DNA of 64,000 nt. It comes from an uncultured Verrucomicrobia subdivision 3 bacterium. Lineage in GTDB: Bacteria; Verrucomicrobiota; Verrucomicrobiia; Limisphaerales; UBA11358. Shown here in pieces: positions 34,305 to 43,277 of this stretch; the stretch's first letter is position 1, and every line of letters starts with the position of its first letter. The stretch spans positions 1 to 64,000 of the forward strand of contig CAIXBQ010000093.1 in assembly GCA_903917705.1 (NCBI GenBank), read 5' to 3'. Both the position numbers and the translations under genes were made by a program. The notes beneath the pieces are model-generated. The model was not told where the DNA came from and did no database searches. It saw only the letters and a list, made by a program, of their open reading frames with translations.

Positions 34305-34756
34305 GCCCCATCGTTATGGGCAGCATCATCCAACGTCAATGCTGAAATTCTTCGGTGTGCAGATCGCTCGGGTTCTGCGCAGTGTGCTGGTTGCAGGCCC
34401 GCATGGATGACCTCCGTCCTACCGCACGCTGCGCGGCGGGCAGTGGCGACTCGTTGTCGAGCCTAGCGTTCGTTCCGCAGGGTCGGCTGGCTGTGCTGGT
34501 AACGATGTCTGGTTGCTACGCAGGGCCGTAGAGGGCGCGGGCACAGTCCGCACTGCGGCGTGAGTCAGGGCCGGTGATGGCGTTGGTGGCCCGGAAGCCT
34601 TCTGCACGCATAGGAGCCGCCGTCCAGCTTGGCTACAAGTGTATACAGCGTTGATGATTTTCCTCCCGACGCGGCGCTTCAACTGGGAACCGCCCGCCTG
34701 CATCAGACACCGGGCGATGGACTCAGCTGAATACGAAGGGACGTATTGGCAGGCAG
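34305..34756. other. Gap between DUF3987 and integrase genes
   Basis: 452 bases with no credible gene. Just before the DUF3987 start a short stem CCCAT/ATGGG (about 34308-34321) may be a control site. Otherwise nothing recognisable; no tRNA or repeat seen. Confidence 0.5.
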
Positions 34757-36079
34757 CTACACCACCGACTCTCGCTCCGGCTGCGGGATGGCCTGCTTGG
34801 GCGCGGTGATGGTTTTTCCATTGTCGTCGGGCAAGATGTCGAACCACTCCTTTGCCACGGCGTCGGTGATACTTGTCGCCTTGCACCAATAATGCCGTTC
34901 AAATTCGGTCAGGCTGTTCCCCATCGCCTTTACGACCTCGGCAGGGTCTTTGCACATTTTCAAATAATATGTCCCGAAGCTGTGGCGCGGTGCATTATCT
35001 TTCCATTTGACGCCCGTTTTTCTGCTGATGTAGCCGGGCAGTTCGTCGATTCTTCGCATCGTTTTCAAATGATCCGGCAGGATATTCCCACTGTCTTTCC
35101 GATGCTTGAGAAGCCAAGATTTCAAATTGTTCTGAATTGGTACTGACCGTTCAACTCCAGTTTTGGTTTGCTTTGCCTCCATCAAAATACAGCCGGTTTC
35201 CAACCCACGATTGACCTGATCCCAGCTCATGCGGCTGATCTCCTCTTTGCGGATTCCAGCGAACAGCCACAGTGCGAGCATGGGTACAAGGTCGGCGTCA
35301 ATGCGGGTTAGGATTTGCTTCGCCTCTGAAGGCTCAAAAACTTGTACGGTCGACCTGACCACCTTCTTGCGCTGGATGGTTTTGGTAGGATTGTAGCCTT
35401 TCGGCACCCAGTTGCGGAACTGGGCTTCTAGATAAAGTAGCGACACGCCGCCAAGGAAATCGTTGTGCGATTTGGGTGCCCACGTGTTCGAATCCACAAA
35501 ATCTTGCAGCTCTACCCGGTTGATCTCATTGAGGGACTTCTGGCTGAATTTTTCAGCAAATCTGTTCACGTAGCTGGACAATGATCGCAGGCGACGTTCG
35601 CTGATTCTGAGTTTCTTCGTGGCCAAAAACTCGCGTGCCGCGTCCTTCGCCAGCTTCGGTGTATGAGGCTTGTCCGGGCGGTTCTGCGCGTAGTGCTGGC
35701 AAGCTGCAAGCAACTCGTCGCTCTTGCCGCCCAAGATTTGCACAGCTTGCGCAAACAACTGGCAGGCTGGCAGCAGATTCATTCCGGTTGGCTCCACAGT
35801 GTCGAGTGACCGGCGGATTTCCACCCGGAGGTCATCTGCCCAAAACAAAACCTCGGACTTGCCGCTGTGAGTCGCCTCGGCGATCTCCAAAGCCTTCTCC
35901 TTGGCCTCGCTCAAGTTAGCGAAGCTCCAGAATTTGCGCCTGCCGCTGCTGTGGTCAGGCAGGCTATAGCTCGTGTATACACTGCCTTGTTTGATCTGTT
36001 TCCGTGCGTAGATAGGCACCTTTACGTTGCCTCGTTGAATGCGGCACACCGGTTTTCTGTTTCTTGATATTGTAGCCAT
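34757..36079 (-). CDS. Tyrosine recombinase/integrase
   Basis: 440 residues. An N-terminal SAM-like core-binding domain (about 135-225) precedes the catalytic domain: Arg277 in LFAGIRKEE, Lys in AKQTKTG, NAPRHSFGT (Arg365, His366), and nucleophile Tyr397 in FERHYWCKA. Asn replaces the usual first His of the HxxR box (Asn362) and the later His/Trp (MGNSLTEF); to my knowledge both changes recur in planctomycete/verrucomicrobial integrases, so activity is likely. It sits at the element-chromosome border next to short direct and inverted repeats, as expected for the enzyme that inserts the element. Confidence 0.9.
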   Translation of the reverse strand: MATISRNRKPVCRIQRGNVKVPIYARKQIKQGSVYTSYSLPDHSSGRRKFWSFANLSEAKEKALEIAEATHSGKSEVLFWADDLRVEIRRSLDTVEPTGMNLLPACQLFAQAVQILGGKSDELLAACQHYAQNRPDKPHTPKLAKDAAREFLATKKLRISERRLRSLSSYVNRFAEKFSQKSLNEINRVELQDFVDSNTWAPKSHNDFLGGVSLLYLEAQFRNWVPKGYNPTKTIQRKKVVRSTVQVFEPSEAKQILTRIDADLVPMLALWLFAGIRKEEISRMSWDQVNRGLETGCILMEAKQTKTGVERSVPIQNNLKSWLLKHRKDSGNILPDHLKTMRRIDELPGYISRKTGVKWKDNAPRHSFGTYYLKMCKDPAEVVKAMGNSLTEFERHYWCKATSITDAVAKEWFDILPDDNGKTITAPKQAIPQPERESVV

Positions 36080-36080
36080 A

Positions 36081-36172
36081 CGCAGCTAAGAACTGTTTTT
36101 TTGCGGCTGCGTAAGCCGAGGTGTGTTGGGAATTTGTTGGGAAAATCGTTTTTCAACAATCAGGGTCAACAA
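36081..36172. repeat. Repeat cluster beside the integrase, candidate attachment/arm-site region
   Basis: ACGCAGC (36081-36087) and GCTGCGT (36107-36113) are inverted. TGTTGGGAA occurs twice with an 11-bp period (36124-36132, 36135-36143). CAACAA occurs at 36154-36159 and 36167-36172, opposite in sense to TTGTTG at 36134-36139. One-turn spacing next to an integrase is typical of arm-type or Xis sites. The crossover core cannot be defined without the other element end. Confidence 0.55.
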
Positions 36173-36272
36173 AACACCGGTAAAATAAGGGGATTCCCGC
36201 GAAAGTCCGAGTGCGCCATATGCGCAACCGAGCCATGTATTTTGCCCGATGCATTTGCGGACGCAAGCGATT

Positions 36273-37478
36273 TCAGCGGCCCAACAGCCAGTTCCAGCCA
36301 CGCCAGCGGCCGGGCTGCGTTGGGTTGAACCCGCCGGCCGGCCGGTCCAAATCAAATTGAAACAAAACGCTGATGCTGTTGGCCCCGCGCCCGGAGGAAC
36401 GGAACGCGTCAATGCCGTAGGCGTAGGCGACGGCGCATTTGATGCGGTCTGAAGGCGAGCGATACAAAATCCCCGCGCCGACACCGCTGACCCAATCCCC
36501 CGGCTGCTCCGTGCCGGACAGATATTTAATACCCGCCGTCGCGCCGTTAAACACAAGATTCCAGCGCTGACTCGGGGCGATGGGCAGGAGGTAGCTGGCG
36601 TTGATCAGCGCGAACTGGCGCGCGCTCAATTCCTGAAAATAGTAGCCGGGCAGGGAAAGCGGGTATTCTGCCACCAGCGGAAGAAAGCCGCCGAGGCGAT
36701 ATGCGCTTAAACGGTCGGCGTCCAGGCTGGTTCCGGCAATGAGCCGTACGAAAAAGTTTTGTTTGCTCTGCGGCAAAGTGTAGGACAGCGCAGCCGACGC
36801 CCAAAACAAATGCGTGTCCGGCTCCAGTTCACGGTCGCCGTGGTAGCCATACGCGGTAGGGCCGGTGCGAAATTCTCCCTGATACCACACAGCCAGTTCC
36901 ATCGCCAGTTCGGGAAAAAGCGTCGGTTCGATGCCGCCCCAGCGCAAACCCGTGCGGATGCTGAAGGTCGTGCCGTCGTCGGGCGGCTGGAAACCGGCCA
37001 CCGTGCTGTCGTTAGGTTCATAGGCCGAATAATGCGCCCCGCCGCGCACGACAAGGTTCAGAGGGATGAGCTGACCGGGATTGAACAGGTGATAAATGCT
37101 TGAAGAAAGTTCCGCTCCGTGGCCGTCGTAAGATTCCTCCTCGATCCATTTGCCGCCACGAATTTCATTGTAGCTGTCGGCAAAACCGCCGCCGGCCAAG
37201 CCAAGTGCAAAATCGGTGTCGGGGCCAAAGCCGTGAACAAAACCGATTTCGGTATCGAGATACACAGGTGCGAGCGCGAGCCGCCAGGTGAGGTTCGTGC
37301 GCAGGCAGTCCGGCTGGTTGTGATAGTAAAATGCATAGCCCGCCAAGGGCGCGCGCCCCTCGACGGGCTGGTTGTAGCCGAACTGAATGAGGTCGCGCTT
37401 GACCGGGTCAATCTGTGCGGCGGCCATGACCGGCAGAAATGGAATCAGCCAGCGCAGACCGCGCACAATGCCATGCAT
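36273..37478 (-). CDS. Outer-membrane beta-barrel protein
   Basis: 401 residues from the ATG at 37478, which opens a signal peptide (MHGIVRGLRWLIPFLPVMAAAQ); the longer frame overlaps the divergent carB promoter and start and is rejected. The rest alternates aromatic beta strands and turns throughout (YAFYYHNQPD, LTWRLALAPVYLD, NFFVRLIAGTSL), and the C-terminal block (IKYLSGTEQPGDWVSGVGAGILYR) recalls the Omp85/BamA barrel end without POTRA domains. A role in outer-membrane transport is inferred. This is the first chromosomal gene beyond the element, and its 3' end appears intact. Confidence 0.75.
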   Translation of the reverse strand: MHGIVRGLRWLIPFLPVMAAAQIDPVKRDLIQFGYNQPVEGRAPLAGYAFYYHNQPDCLRTNLTWRLALAPVYLDTEIGFVHGFGPDTDFALGLAGGGFADSYNEIRGGKWIEEESYDGHGAELSSSIYHLFNPGQLIPLNLVVRGGAHYSAYEPNDSTVAGFQPPDDGTTFSIRTGLRWGGIEPTLFPELAMELAVWYQGEFRTGPTAYGYHGDRELEPDTHLFWASAALSYTLPQSKQNFFVRLIAGTSLDADRLSAYRLGGFLPLVAEYPLSLPGYYFQELSARQFALINASYLLPIAPSQRWNLVFNGATAGIKYLSGTEQPGDWVSGVGAGILYRSPSDRIKCAVAYAYGIDAFRSSGRGANSISVLFQFDLDRPAGGFNPTQPGRWRGWNWLLGR

Positions 37479-37571
37479 GGACCGTTTGATAAAGGATTCC
37501 AAGCACGGCGGCAAGGCCGTTTGCTCATACTTTCTGGACACGCGCGGGAAAATTCGGCTTACTATGGCTGC

Positions 37572-37584
37572 TATAATTTCGCCC
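37572..37584 (+). promoter_or_regulatory. Possible -10 for a leaderless carB transcript
   Basis: TATAAT at 37572-37577 ends 7 bases before the chosen ATG of the carB half, so transcription would begin at about the start codon. The -35 region (about 37549-37554, AAAATT) is weak, so this is tentative. Confidence 0.4.
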
Positions 37585-39378
37585 ATGCCGCCGCTTAACG
37601 CTGAAATACTCGCCCAAGCCAAGTCGCTCGGATTTTCCGACCGGCAGATCGCCCATTTGACCGGAACCACGGAGGACAAAATCCGCGCGCAACGGAAAAA
37701 GCTAAACCTGGTCCCTAGCTATCGGCTGGTGGACACCTGCGCGGCGGAGTTTGAGGCTTATACGCCGTATTATTATTCCACCTACGACCGGGGCGACGAC
37801 GAGGTCAAACCGGATTCGCCGAAGACAAAAGTGATGATTCTCGGCGGCGGGCCGAACCGGATCGGCCAAGGGATTGAATTCGATTACTGCTGTGTCCATG
37901 CCGCGTTTGCGCTCAAGGAAGACGGCTTCGAGACGATCATGGTAAACTCGAATCCCGAAACGGTTTCAACGGATTATGACACCAGCGACAAATTGTTTTT
38001 CGAGCCGCTCACCCTCGAAGACGTATTGCACATTTACGAACGCGAAAAATGCTGGGGGGCGATCGCGCAATTCGGCGGGCAGACGCCGCTGAATCTCGCG
38101 CTCGGCCTTCAGAAGAACGGGGTCAACATCATCGGCACCTCGCCGCAGAGCATCGAGGTGGCCGAGGACAGAAAGCTTTTCGCCGCGATGCTGCGCAAGC
38201 TGGACATCCCGCAGCCGCCAAACGGCCTGGCTACGAATGCCGAGGAAGCGCTGGAAGCGTCAAAAAAACTTGGCTATCCCGTGCTGGTCCGTCCAAGTTT
38301 CGTGCTCGGCGGCCGCGCCATGCAGATTGTCTATTCCGATGCCGAGCTGTCGCATTACATGAAATTCGCCGTCGAGGCCTCGCCGGAACGGCCGGTGCTC
38401 GTGGACAAATTCCTGGAAGATGCGACGGAAGTGGATGTGGACTGCATCACGGATGTCGGTCTGCCGGATGGCGGCACGATTGTCATCGGTGGGATGCTGG
38501 AGCACATCGAATACGCCGGCATCCATTCCGGGGACGCCGCGATGGTGCTACCGCCGCACACCCTGACCAAAAAAATCATCGCCACCATCCGCGAATACAC
38601 GCACGCGATGGCCCGCGAACTCCAGGTCATCGGCCTGATGAACGTCCAATATGCGGTGAAAGGGGATACGGTTTATGTCCTCGAAGTTAATCCGCGCGCC
38701 TCGCGCACCGTGCCGTTTGTGAGCAAGGCCATCGGCTTTCCGCTTGCCAAGCTCGCGGCCAAAGTGATGGCGGGGAAAACCTTGAAGGAGCTGAATTTTA
38801 CCGAGGAAATCTGGCCGAAATATTGGGCCGTCAAGGAATCCGTTTTCCCGTTCAACCGTTTTCACGGCCAGGACATTTTACTATCGCCGGAAATGCGCTC
38901 CACCGGCGAAGTCATGGGGCTTGATGCCGACCGCGGCATCGCCTACGCCAAATCCCAGATGGCCGCCGGTTCGCCGTTGCCGCTCGGCGGAAAAATTTTC
39001 ATCAGTGTCAGCGATGTTCACAAAAAGAAAATCGTCGAGGTGGCCCGGCAGTTTGCCGAACTGGGTTTTGAACTCGTTGCCACCGGCGGCACCGCCACGG
39101 CGCTGGAGAAGGCGGGGCTGAAGGTGGAGCGCATCTTTAAACTGACCGAAGGCCGGCCCAACGCGATTGACCTGCTTAAAAACAAGGAGCTTCAGCTGGT
39201 CATCAATACGCCCAGCGGGGCCACGCCGCGCGCCGACGAAATCAAGATCCGCACCACCGCCGTATATACCGGCACGCCGATCATGACGACGATATCCAGT
39301 GCGCAGGCCGCGGCCCGCGGCATCGCCGCCCTGAAAAAATCCGGCTATGATGTGAAGACCGTGCAGGAATACCACTGA
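37585..39378 (+). CDS. carB: Carbamoyl-phosphate synthase large subunit, C-terminal half (split CarB)
   Basis: 597 residues from the ATG at 37585 (MPPLNAEILAQAKSLGFSDRQIA); frames further upstream overlap the divergent gene. It begins in the oligomerisation domain, continues with the second ATP-grasp synthetase domain (KVMILGGGPNRIGQGIEFDY; EVNPRASRTVPFVSKAIGFPLAK) and ends with the MGS-like regulatory domain (FELVATGGTATALEKAGLKV). This half catalyses phosphorylation of carbamate to carbamoyl phosphate for pyrimidines and arginine. The N-terminal half (glutamine-derived ammonia to carbamate) is absent here, so carB is split into separate loci, as known in some archaea and Aquifex. No frame disruptions are seen. 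Confidence 0.93.
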   Translation: MPPLNAEILAQAKSLGFSDRQIAHLTGTTEDKIRAQRKKLNLVPSYRLVDTCAAEFEAYTPYYYSTYDRGDDEVKPDSPKTKVMILGGGPNRIGQGIEFDYCCVHAAFALKEDGFETIMVNSNPETVSTDYDTSDKLFFEPLTLEDVLHIYEREKCWGAIAQFGGQTPLNLALGLQKNGVNIIGTSPQSIEVAEDRKLFAAMLRKLDIPQPPNGLATNAEEALEASKKLGYPVLVRPSFVLGGRAMQIVYSDAELSHYMKFAVEASPERPVLVDKFLEDATEVDVDCITDVGLPDGGTIVIGGMLEHIEYAGIHSGDAAMVLPPHTLTKKIIATIREYTHAMARELQVIGLMNVQYAVKGDTVYVLEVNPRASRTVPFVSKAIGFPLAKLAAKVMAGKTLKELNFTEEIWPKYWAVKESVFPFNRFHGQDILLSPEMRSTGEVMGLDADRGIAYAKSQMAAGSPLPLGGKIFISVSDVHKKKIVEVARQFAELGFELVATGGTATALEKAGLKVERIFKLTEGRPNAIDLLKNKELQLVINTPSGATPRADEIKIRTTAVYTGTPIMTTISSAQAAARGIAALKKSGYDVKTVQEYH

Positions 39379-39430
39379 TCTGGCCGCGCCGATTGTAACG
39401 GGGGCGGGGGCAGATGCCGTCCAAAATCTG

Positions 39431-40573
39431 ATGAAAACCTGGATTCTAGCCGCTTTTGCCGCCTGGTCAGTAGCGCACCCGGGGGACGCGGAACTCGCTT
39501 CAGTTCTGGCCTTCCCTGGCGCGGAGGGGTTTGGACGGTTTGCCACTGGTGGCCGTGACGGCGAAACGGTGCACGTTACCTCGCTCGATGATGCTGGGGT
39601 CGGTTCCTTCCGCGACGCGGTCAGCAAGCCCCACCGCATCGTCGTATTCGATGTCGGTGGCACCATCCGGTTGAAGTCAAACCTTGCCGCCAGCAGCGGC
39701 CTCACGATTCAGGGTCAAACTGCGCCCGGCGAGGGGGTGACGTTATACGGCCGTTCCGTATCCTTCAGCGGCCAGAAAAATATCATTGTCCGGTACCTGC
39801 GTTTCCGCGAAGGGATCGCAGGCGACAGGGGTAAATGCTCGGTTAACCTTTCCAGCGGCAGCAATATGATGTTCGATCATTGCAGCATCGAATGGGGCAG
39901 ATGGGATTGCCTCGGCCTCACCCAAGGCAGCCACGACATCACATTTCAAAATTGCATCATCGGAGAGGGCGTGGATCCGCAACGCTTTGGTTCGCTCTCC
40001 GATTCCGTGACCAACATCACCTACACGCACAATCTCTGGATTAACAACCAAAGCCGCAATCCAAAAGCCAAGGGAAAAATTCAATACATCAACAATGTCG
40101 TCTATAACTGGGGAGTCTGCGGCTTGGTCGGCGGACATTCAGGCGCCAATCATTTTCAAGATGTGGTTGGAAATTATTTCATAGCTGGACCGAATTCCGG
40201 TTCCCATGCCGTTGGTGAATTCAAGGCCACTGACCACGTTTTCCAGAAAGATAATATAGTGGACGCGGACAAGGATGGAAAATTAAAAGGCCGTCCACTT
40301 GTTGCCGGGGATTTTGGCAGCGGCGAGAACGCTCCGACTTTCATGAACAGCGCCTCTGTGGGACCGCTGACAAATGTGACAATTGAGGCGGCGGCATCCG
40401 CCCTTTCAAACATTCTCACCCATGTCGGCAGTTCGCTGCATCGTGATGCCGTGGATGCGCGGTTGATTGACGCCGTGCAGTCATTCGGAATTCGCGGAAA
40501 AATTATCCACACCGAGACGGAAGCCGGCGGCCTTGGAGAAAAGTCGGAAGTTCGCTATCCTCCGGGCCAATAA
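39431..40573 (+). CDS. Secreted pectate-lyase-like (PL1) beta-helix protein
   Basis: 380 residues with a signal peptide (MKTWILAAFAAWSVAHPGDAE). The motifs FPGAEGFGRFATGGR, VTSLDDAGVGSFRDAV, IVVFDVGGTIRL, FDHCSIEWG and NLWINNQSRNPK follow the PL1 pectate-lyase superfamily pattern. It probably cleaves a uronic-acid-rich polysaccharide after export. Substrate and the catalytic Arg/Lys cannot be fixed by eye. It begins 52 bases after carB, on the same strand. Confidence 0.85.
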   Translation: MKTWILAAFAAWSVAHPGDAELASVLAFPGAEGFGRFATGGRDGETVHVTSLDDAGVGSFRDAVSKPHRIVVFDVGGTIRLKSNLAASSGLTIQGQTAPGEGVTLYGRSVSFSGQKNIIVRYLRFREGIAGDRGKCSVNLSSGSNMMFDHCSIEWGRWDCLGLTQGSHDITFQNCIIGEGVDPQRFGSLSDSVTNITYTHNLWINNQSRNPKAKGKIQYINNVVYNWGVCGLVGGHSGANHFQDVVGNYFIAGPNSGSHAVGEFKATDHVFQKDNIVDADKDGKLKGRPLVAGDFGSGENAPTFMNSASVGPLTNVTIEAAASALSNILTHVGSSLHRDAVDARLIDAVQSFGIRGKIIHTETEAGGLGEKSEVRYPPGQ

Positions 40574-40691
40574 TTCCCGGCAAGATAGCAGCTGACGCAA
40601 AAAAGCTTAAACATCTGACACCTTTCCACAAAACATCAGAGGTCTCTTACGTCGGATGTTGCGGCGGGGGTCGCCCCCCTAAAAGCCCTGT

Positions 40692-40719
40692 TTGAACTCC
40701 AGCAGGCCTGTCATATATA
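40692..40719 (+). promoter_or_regulatory. Sigma70-like promoter of recQ, leaderless layout
   Basis: TTGAAC at 40692-40697 and TATATA at 40714-40719 are spaced by 16 bases. Transcription would start at about 40726, right at the GTG start codon of recQ (40727), with no room for a Shine-Dalgarno sequence. Confidence 0.5.
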
Positions 40720-40726
40720 TAAACCA

Positions 40727-42592
40727 GTGAAATCCACCACGCCAGAACTGCTCCCGTTACTGAAGCGATATTTTGGTTTCACTTCCTTCCGCCCGTTACA
40801 GGAAGAAATCATCCGTGATTCACTTGCTGGAAAAGACACTTTTGCATTGTTGCCGACCGGCGGCGGCAAATCACTTTGCTTTCAACTTCCCGCGCTTACC
40901 CGTGCCGGGCTCACCGTGGTCGTCTCGCCGCTGATTGCGTTGATGAAAGACCAGGTCGATGCCCTGCAAGCCGCCGGTGTGCCGGCGACGTTTTTAAATT
41001 CGTCGCTTGCCGCGGAGGAATCACGGAAACGCCTGCGGGGCCTGCACCAAGGCGAATTCCGCCTGCTTTACGTCGCGCCAGAACGACTGATGCTGTCCGG
41101 ATTCCTTGAAGATTTGCAGCGCTGGAACGTCCAACTTATTGCCGTAGACGAGGCGCATTGCATCAGCGAATGGGGGCATGACTTCCGCCCGGAGTACCGC
41201 CAGCTCGCCGAACTGCGGGAATTGTTTCCAACCGTGCCGTTCATGGCACTCACTGCCACCGCCACGGAGCGTGTCCGCGAGGATATCGTTGCGCATCTCA
41301 AGTTGCGCGAGCCAAGCCGCTACGTCGCCAGCTTTAACCGCCCGAACCTGACTTACCGCGTCATTCCGAAAAGCAAGCCGTTCGACCAGCTGATTGAATT
41401 TCTCCGCGCGCGGCGGTATGAAAGCGGCATCGTTTATTGCCTGTCTCGCAAAAGTGCCGAGAGTGTGGCTGAGCGTCTGAACGACAACGGGATCAAAGCC
41501 AAGCCTTATCATGCCGGGCTTACGCCGAAGGCGCGCAGTGAGCACCAGGAACAATTTCTGCGCGACGATGTGCGCGTGGTCTGCGCCACTATTGCATTTG
41601 GCATGGGGATCAACAAGCCGAACGTCCGTTTTGTCATCCATTATGATTTGCCAAAGAACATCGAAGGATATTATCAAGAAACCGGCCGGGCGGGTCGCGA
41701 CGGTTTGCCCGGCGAATGCATCCTGCTATTTAGCGCGGGCGATGCGGCAAAACAGACGATATTCATTGATGAAAAGCCGAATCCGCAGGAACGTGAAATC
41801 GCGCGGAGACAGTTGCAACAGATGGTACACTATGCCGAAAGCGCTAACTGCCGGCGGGTTGAATTGCTAAGTTATTTCAGCGAGACATTTACGGAAGCTA
41901 GCTGTGGGGCGTGCGACAACTGTCTGTCGCCGCGCGACACCTTTGACGGGACGCTGGCGGCACAGAAATTTCTCTCGTGCATCTATCGCATCCGCGAAAA
42001 AAACGGTTTTAGCGTCGGCTTAAACCATGTGATCGAAGTGCTCACCGGCGCGGACACGGAAAAAATCCGCAAGTGGGATCACGCGCAGCTTTCCACCTAC
42101 GGCATAGGCAAGGAATACCGCCGGCTGGAATGGTCCGCGATCGGCCGCGAACTGGTCCGGCTCGGCTTTCTCAGGCAGACGACGGAAAAATACAGCACGC
42201 TGGAATTGACGGGTTCGGGTGCGGCCATTCTCAAGTCACGCAGCCGGGTCACGCTCACCAAACCCGTGATCGCCCCGGAAAGCAAGGTTAGCCGCGCTGG
42301 CGAAATAGCCTGCGATGAAAACCTGTTCGAGCGTTTGAGGGTGCTGCGCAAGCGGCTGGCCGACGAGCGCGACCTGCCGGCTTACATTGTTTTTTCCGAC
42401 GTGTCACTGCGGCAGATGGCGCGTTATTATCCGTTGGACGAACCGGGGTTATCCCGCATCAGCGGTGTCGGTGAAAAGAAACAGCGCGAGTTCGGGGGGG
42501 CCTTTTTGGGAGAAATTGCGGACTTTCTACAAACGCACGCACGCCAGATCTTCGCGGACGATTCTTTCATCGCAACGTCCCGTTGGCGGTGA
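40727..42592 (+). CDS. recQ: ATP-dependent DNA helicase RecQ
   Basis: 621 residues from a GTG. Motif 0/I: FTSFRPLQEEII and LLPTGGGKSLCFQLPA; DEAH box: VDEAHCISEWGHDFRPEY; motif VI: QETGRAGRDGLPGE; four-Cys zinc region near 375-400 (CRRVELLSYF...CGACDNC); winged helix; and a C-terminal HRDC domain (AYIVFSDVSLRQMARYYPLDEPGLSRISGVG). It unwinds DNA 3'-to-5' in recombination repair. Length fits bacterial RecQ. It is monocistronic with its own promoter and converges on msrB. Confidence 0.96.
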   Translation: MKSTTPELLPLLKRYFGFTSFRPLQEEIIRDSLAGKDTFALLPTGGGKSLCFQLPALTRAGLTVVVSPLIALMKDQVDALQAAGVPATFLNSSLAAEESRKRLRGLHQGEFRLLYVAPERLMLSGFLEDLQRWNVQLIAVDEAHCISEWGHDFRPEYRQLAELRELFPTVPFMALTATATERVREDIVAHLKLREPSRYVASFNRPNLTYRVIPKSKPFDQLIEFLRARRYESGIVYCLSRKSAESVAERLNDNGIKAKPYHAGLTPKARSEHQEQFLRDDVRVVCATIAFGMGINKPNVRFVIHYDLPKNIEGYYQETGRAGRDGLPGECILLFSAGDAAKQTIFIDEKPNPQEREIARRQLQQMVHYAESANCRRVELLSYFSETFTEASCGACDNCLSPRDTFDGTLAAQKFLSCIYRIREKNGFSVGLNHVIEVLTGADTEKIRKWDHAQLSTYGIGKEYRRLEWSAIGRELVRLGFLRQTTEKYSTLELTGSGAAILKSRSRVTLTKPVIAPESKVSRAGEIACDENLFERLRVLRKRLADERDLPAYIVFSDVSLRQMARYYPLDEPGLSRISGVGEKKQREFGGAFLGEIADFLQTHARQIFADDSFIATSRWR

Positions 42593-42610
42593 AGATCGGT
42601 CGGTTGATCA

Positions 42611-43156
42611 TTATTTCCCGGGCGCGTTGGTGGCCGGGGAATTCGTGTCCGCAAAGTTGACCGAGGCGGAGTTGATGCAGTAACGCAGCCCGGTCGGCCC
42701 GGGGCCGTCATCGAAAACATGGCCTAGATGGCTGCCGCAGTTTGCGCACAGCACCTCCTTGCGGTGCATCCCATGGCTGAAATCGTCACGCTCAATGACT
42801 TTCCCCTGCGCAGCGATTTGGGAAAAACTCGGCCACCCGCAGGGCGAATCAAACTTGTTGTCCGACCTGAACAAAATCTCGCCGCAAGCGGCGCAGCGAT
42901 AGATGCCGGGGTCCTTGGTATTCCAGTATTTGCCGGTGAAGGCGCGCTCGGTGCCAGCCTCGCGCAGGACATGAAATTGTTCAGGGGTCAGGCGCTGGCG
43001 CCATCCGGCGTCGGAAAGCTGAAACGGAAAATTCATAGTGGAGTTGGTTGAATGGTTCATGGCGGCGGGGTCGTTCGTCAAGGTGGCATGCCCGCCTCCG
43101 GCTAACACTACGGCAGCGAGCGTCGGGAGGATAAAAGTCGGTTTCATGCGTTTCAT
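42611..43156 (-). CDS. msrB: Exported peptide-methionine (R)-S-oxide reductase MsrB
   Basis: 181 residues from the ATG at 43156 (or 43147), opening a signal or lipoprotein-like leader ([24 protein letters not shown]); the longer frame to 43390 is rejected because it overlaps the divergent gene. Zinc Cys pairs CAACGE and CANCGS, and the active-site RYCINS block are all present. It repairs methionine-R-sulfoxide in exported proteins. Redox partners are not in view. Confidence 0.93.
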   Translation of the reverse strand: MKRMKPTFILPTLAAVVLAGGGHATLTNDPAAMNHSTNSTMNFPFQLSDAGWRQRLTPEQFHVLREAGTERAFTGKYWNTKDPGIYRCAACGEILFRSDNKFDSPCGWPSFSQIAAQGKVIERDDFSHGMHRKEVLCANCGSHLGHVFDDGPGPTGLRYCINSASVNFADTNSPATNAPGK

Positions 43157-43277
43157 TTGTTGTCGCCTGCAACCAATGCCACATCGTCGACGTTCCGTCA
43201 AACGGCGGCCGGCCAGCAAAAACAATTTCTTCAGGTTTGGAGTTGCGCTAGCCTGAATGCGTTCAAACCACAGCCAA

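Noticed and set aside
8797..35980. GTATAC seems frequent in the element
   Set aside because: About 13 occurrences in 36 kb is only modestly above a simple composition expectation and often reflects Val-Tyr codons; BREX sites are usually non-palindromic.
34757..36079. Integrase inactivated by His-to-Asn changes
   Set aside because: To my knowledge Asn at these two positions is common in a whole branch of planctomycete/verrucomicrobial integrases, and Arg277, Arg365, His366 and Tyr397 are intact.
36080..36272. tRNA gene as the integration target
   Set aside because: I could not fold a cloverleaf or find a T-loop consensus on either strand next to the integrase.
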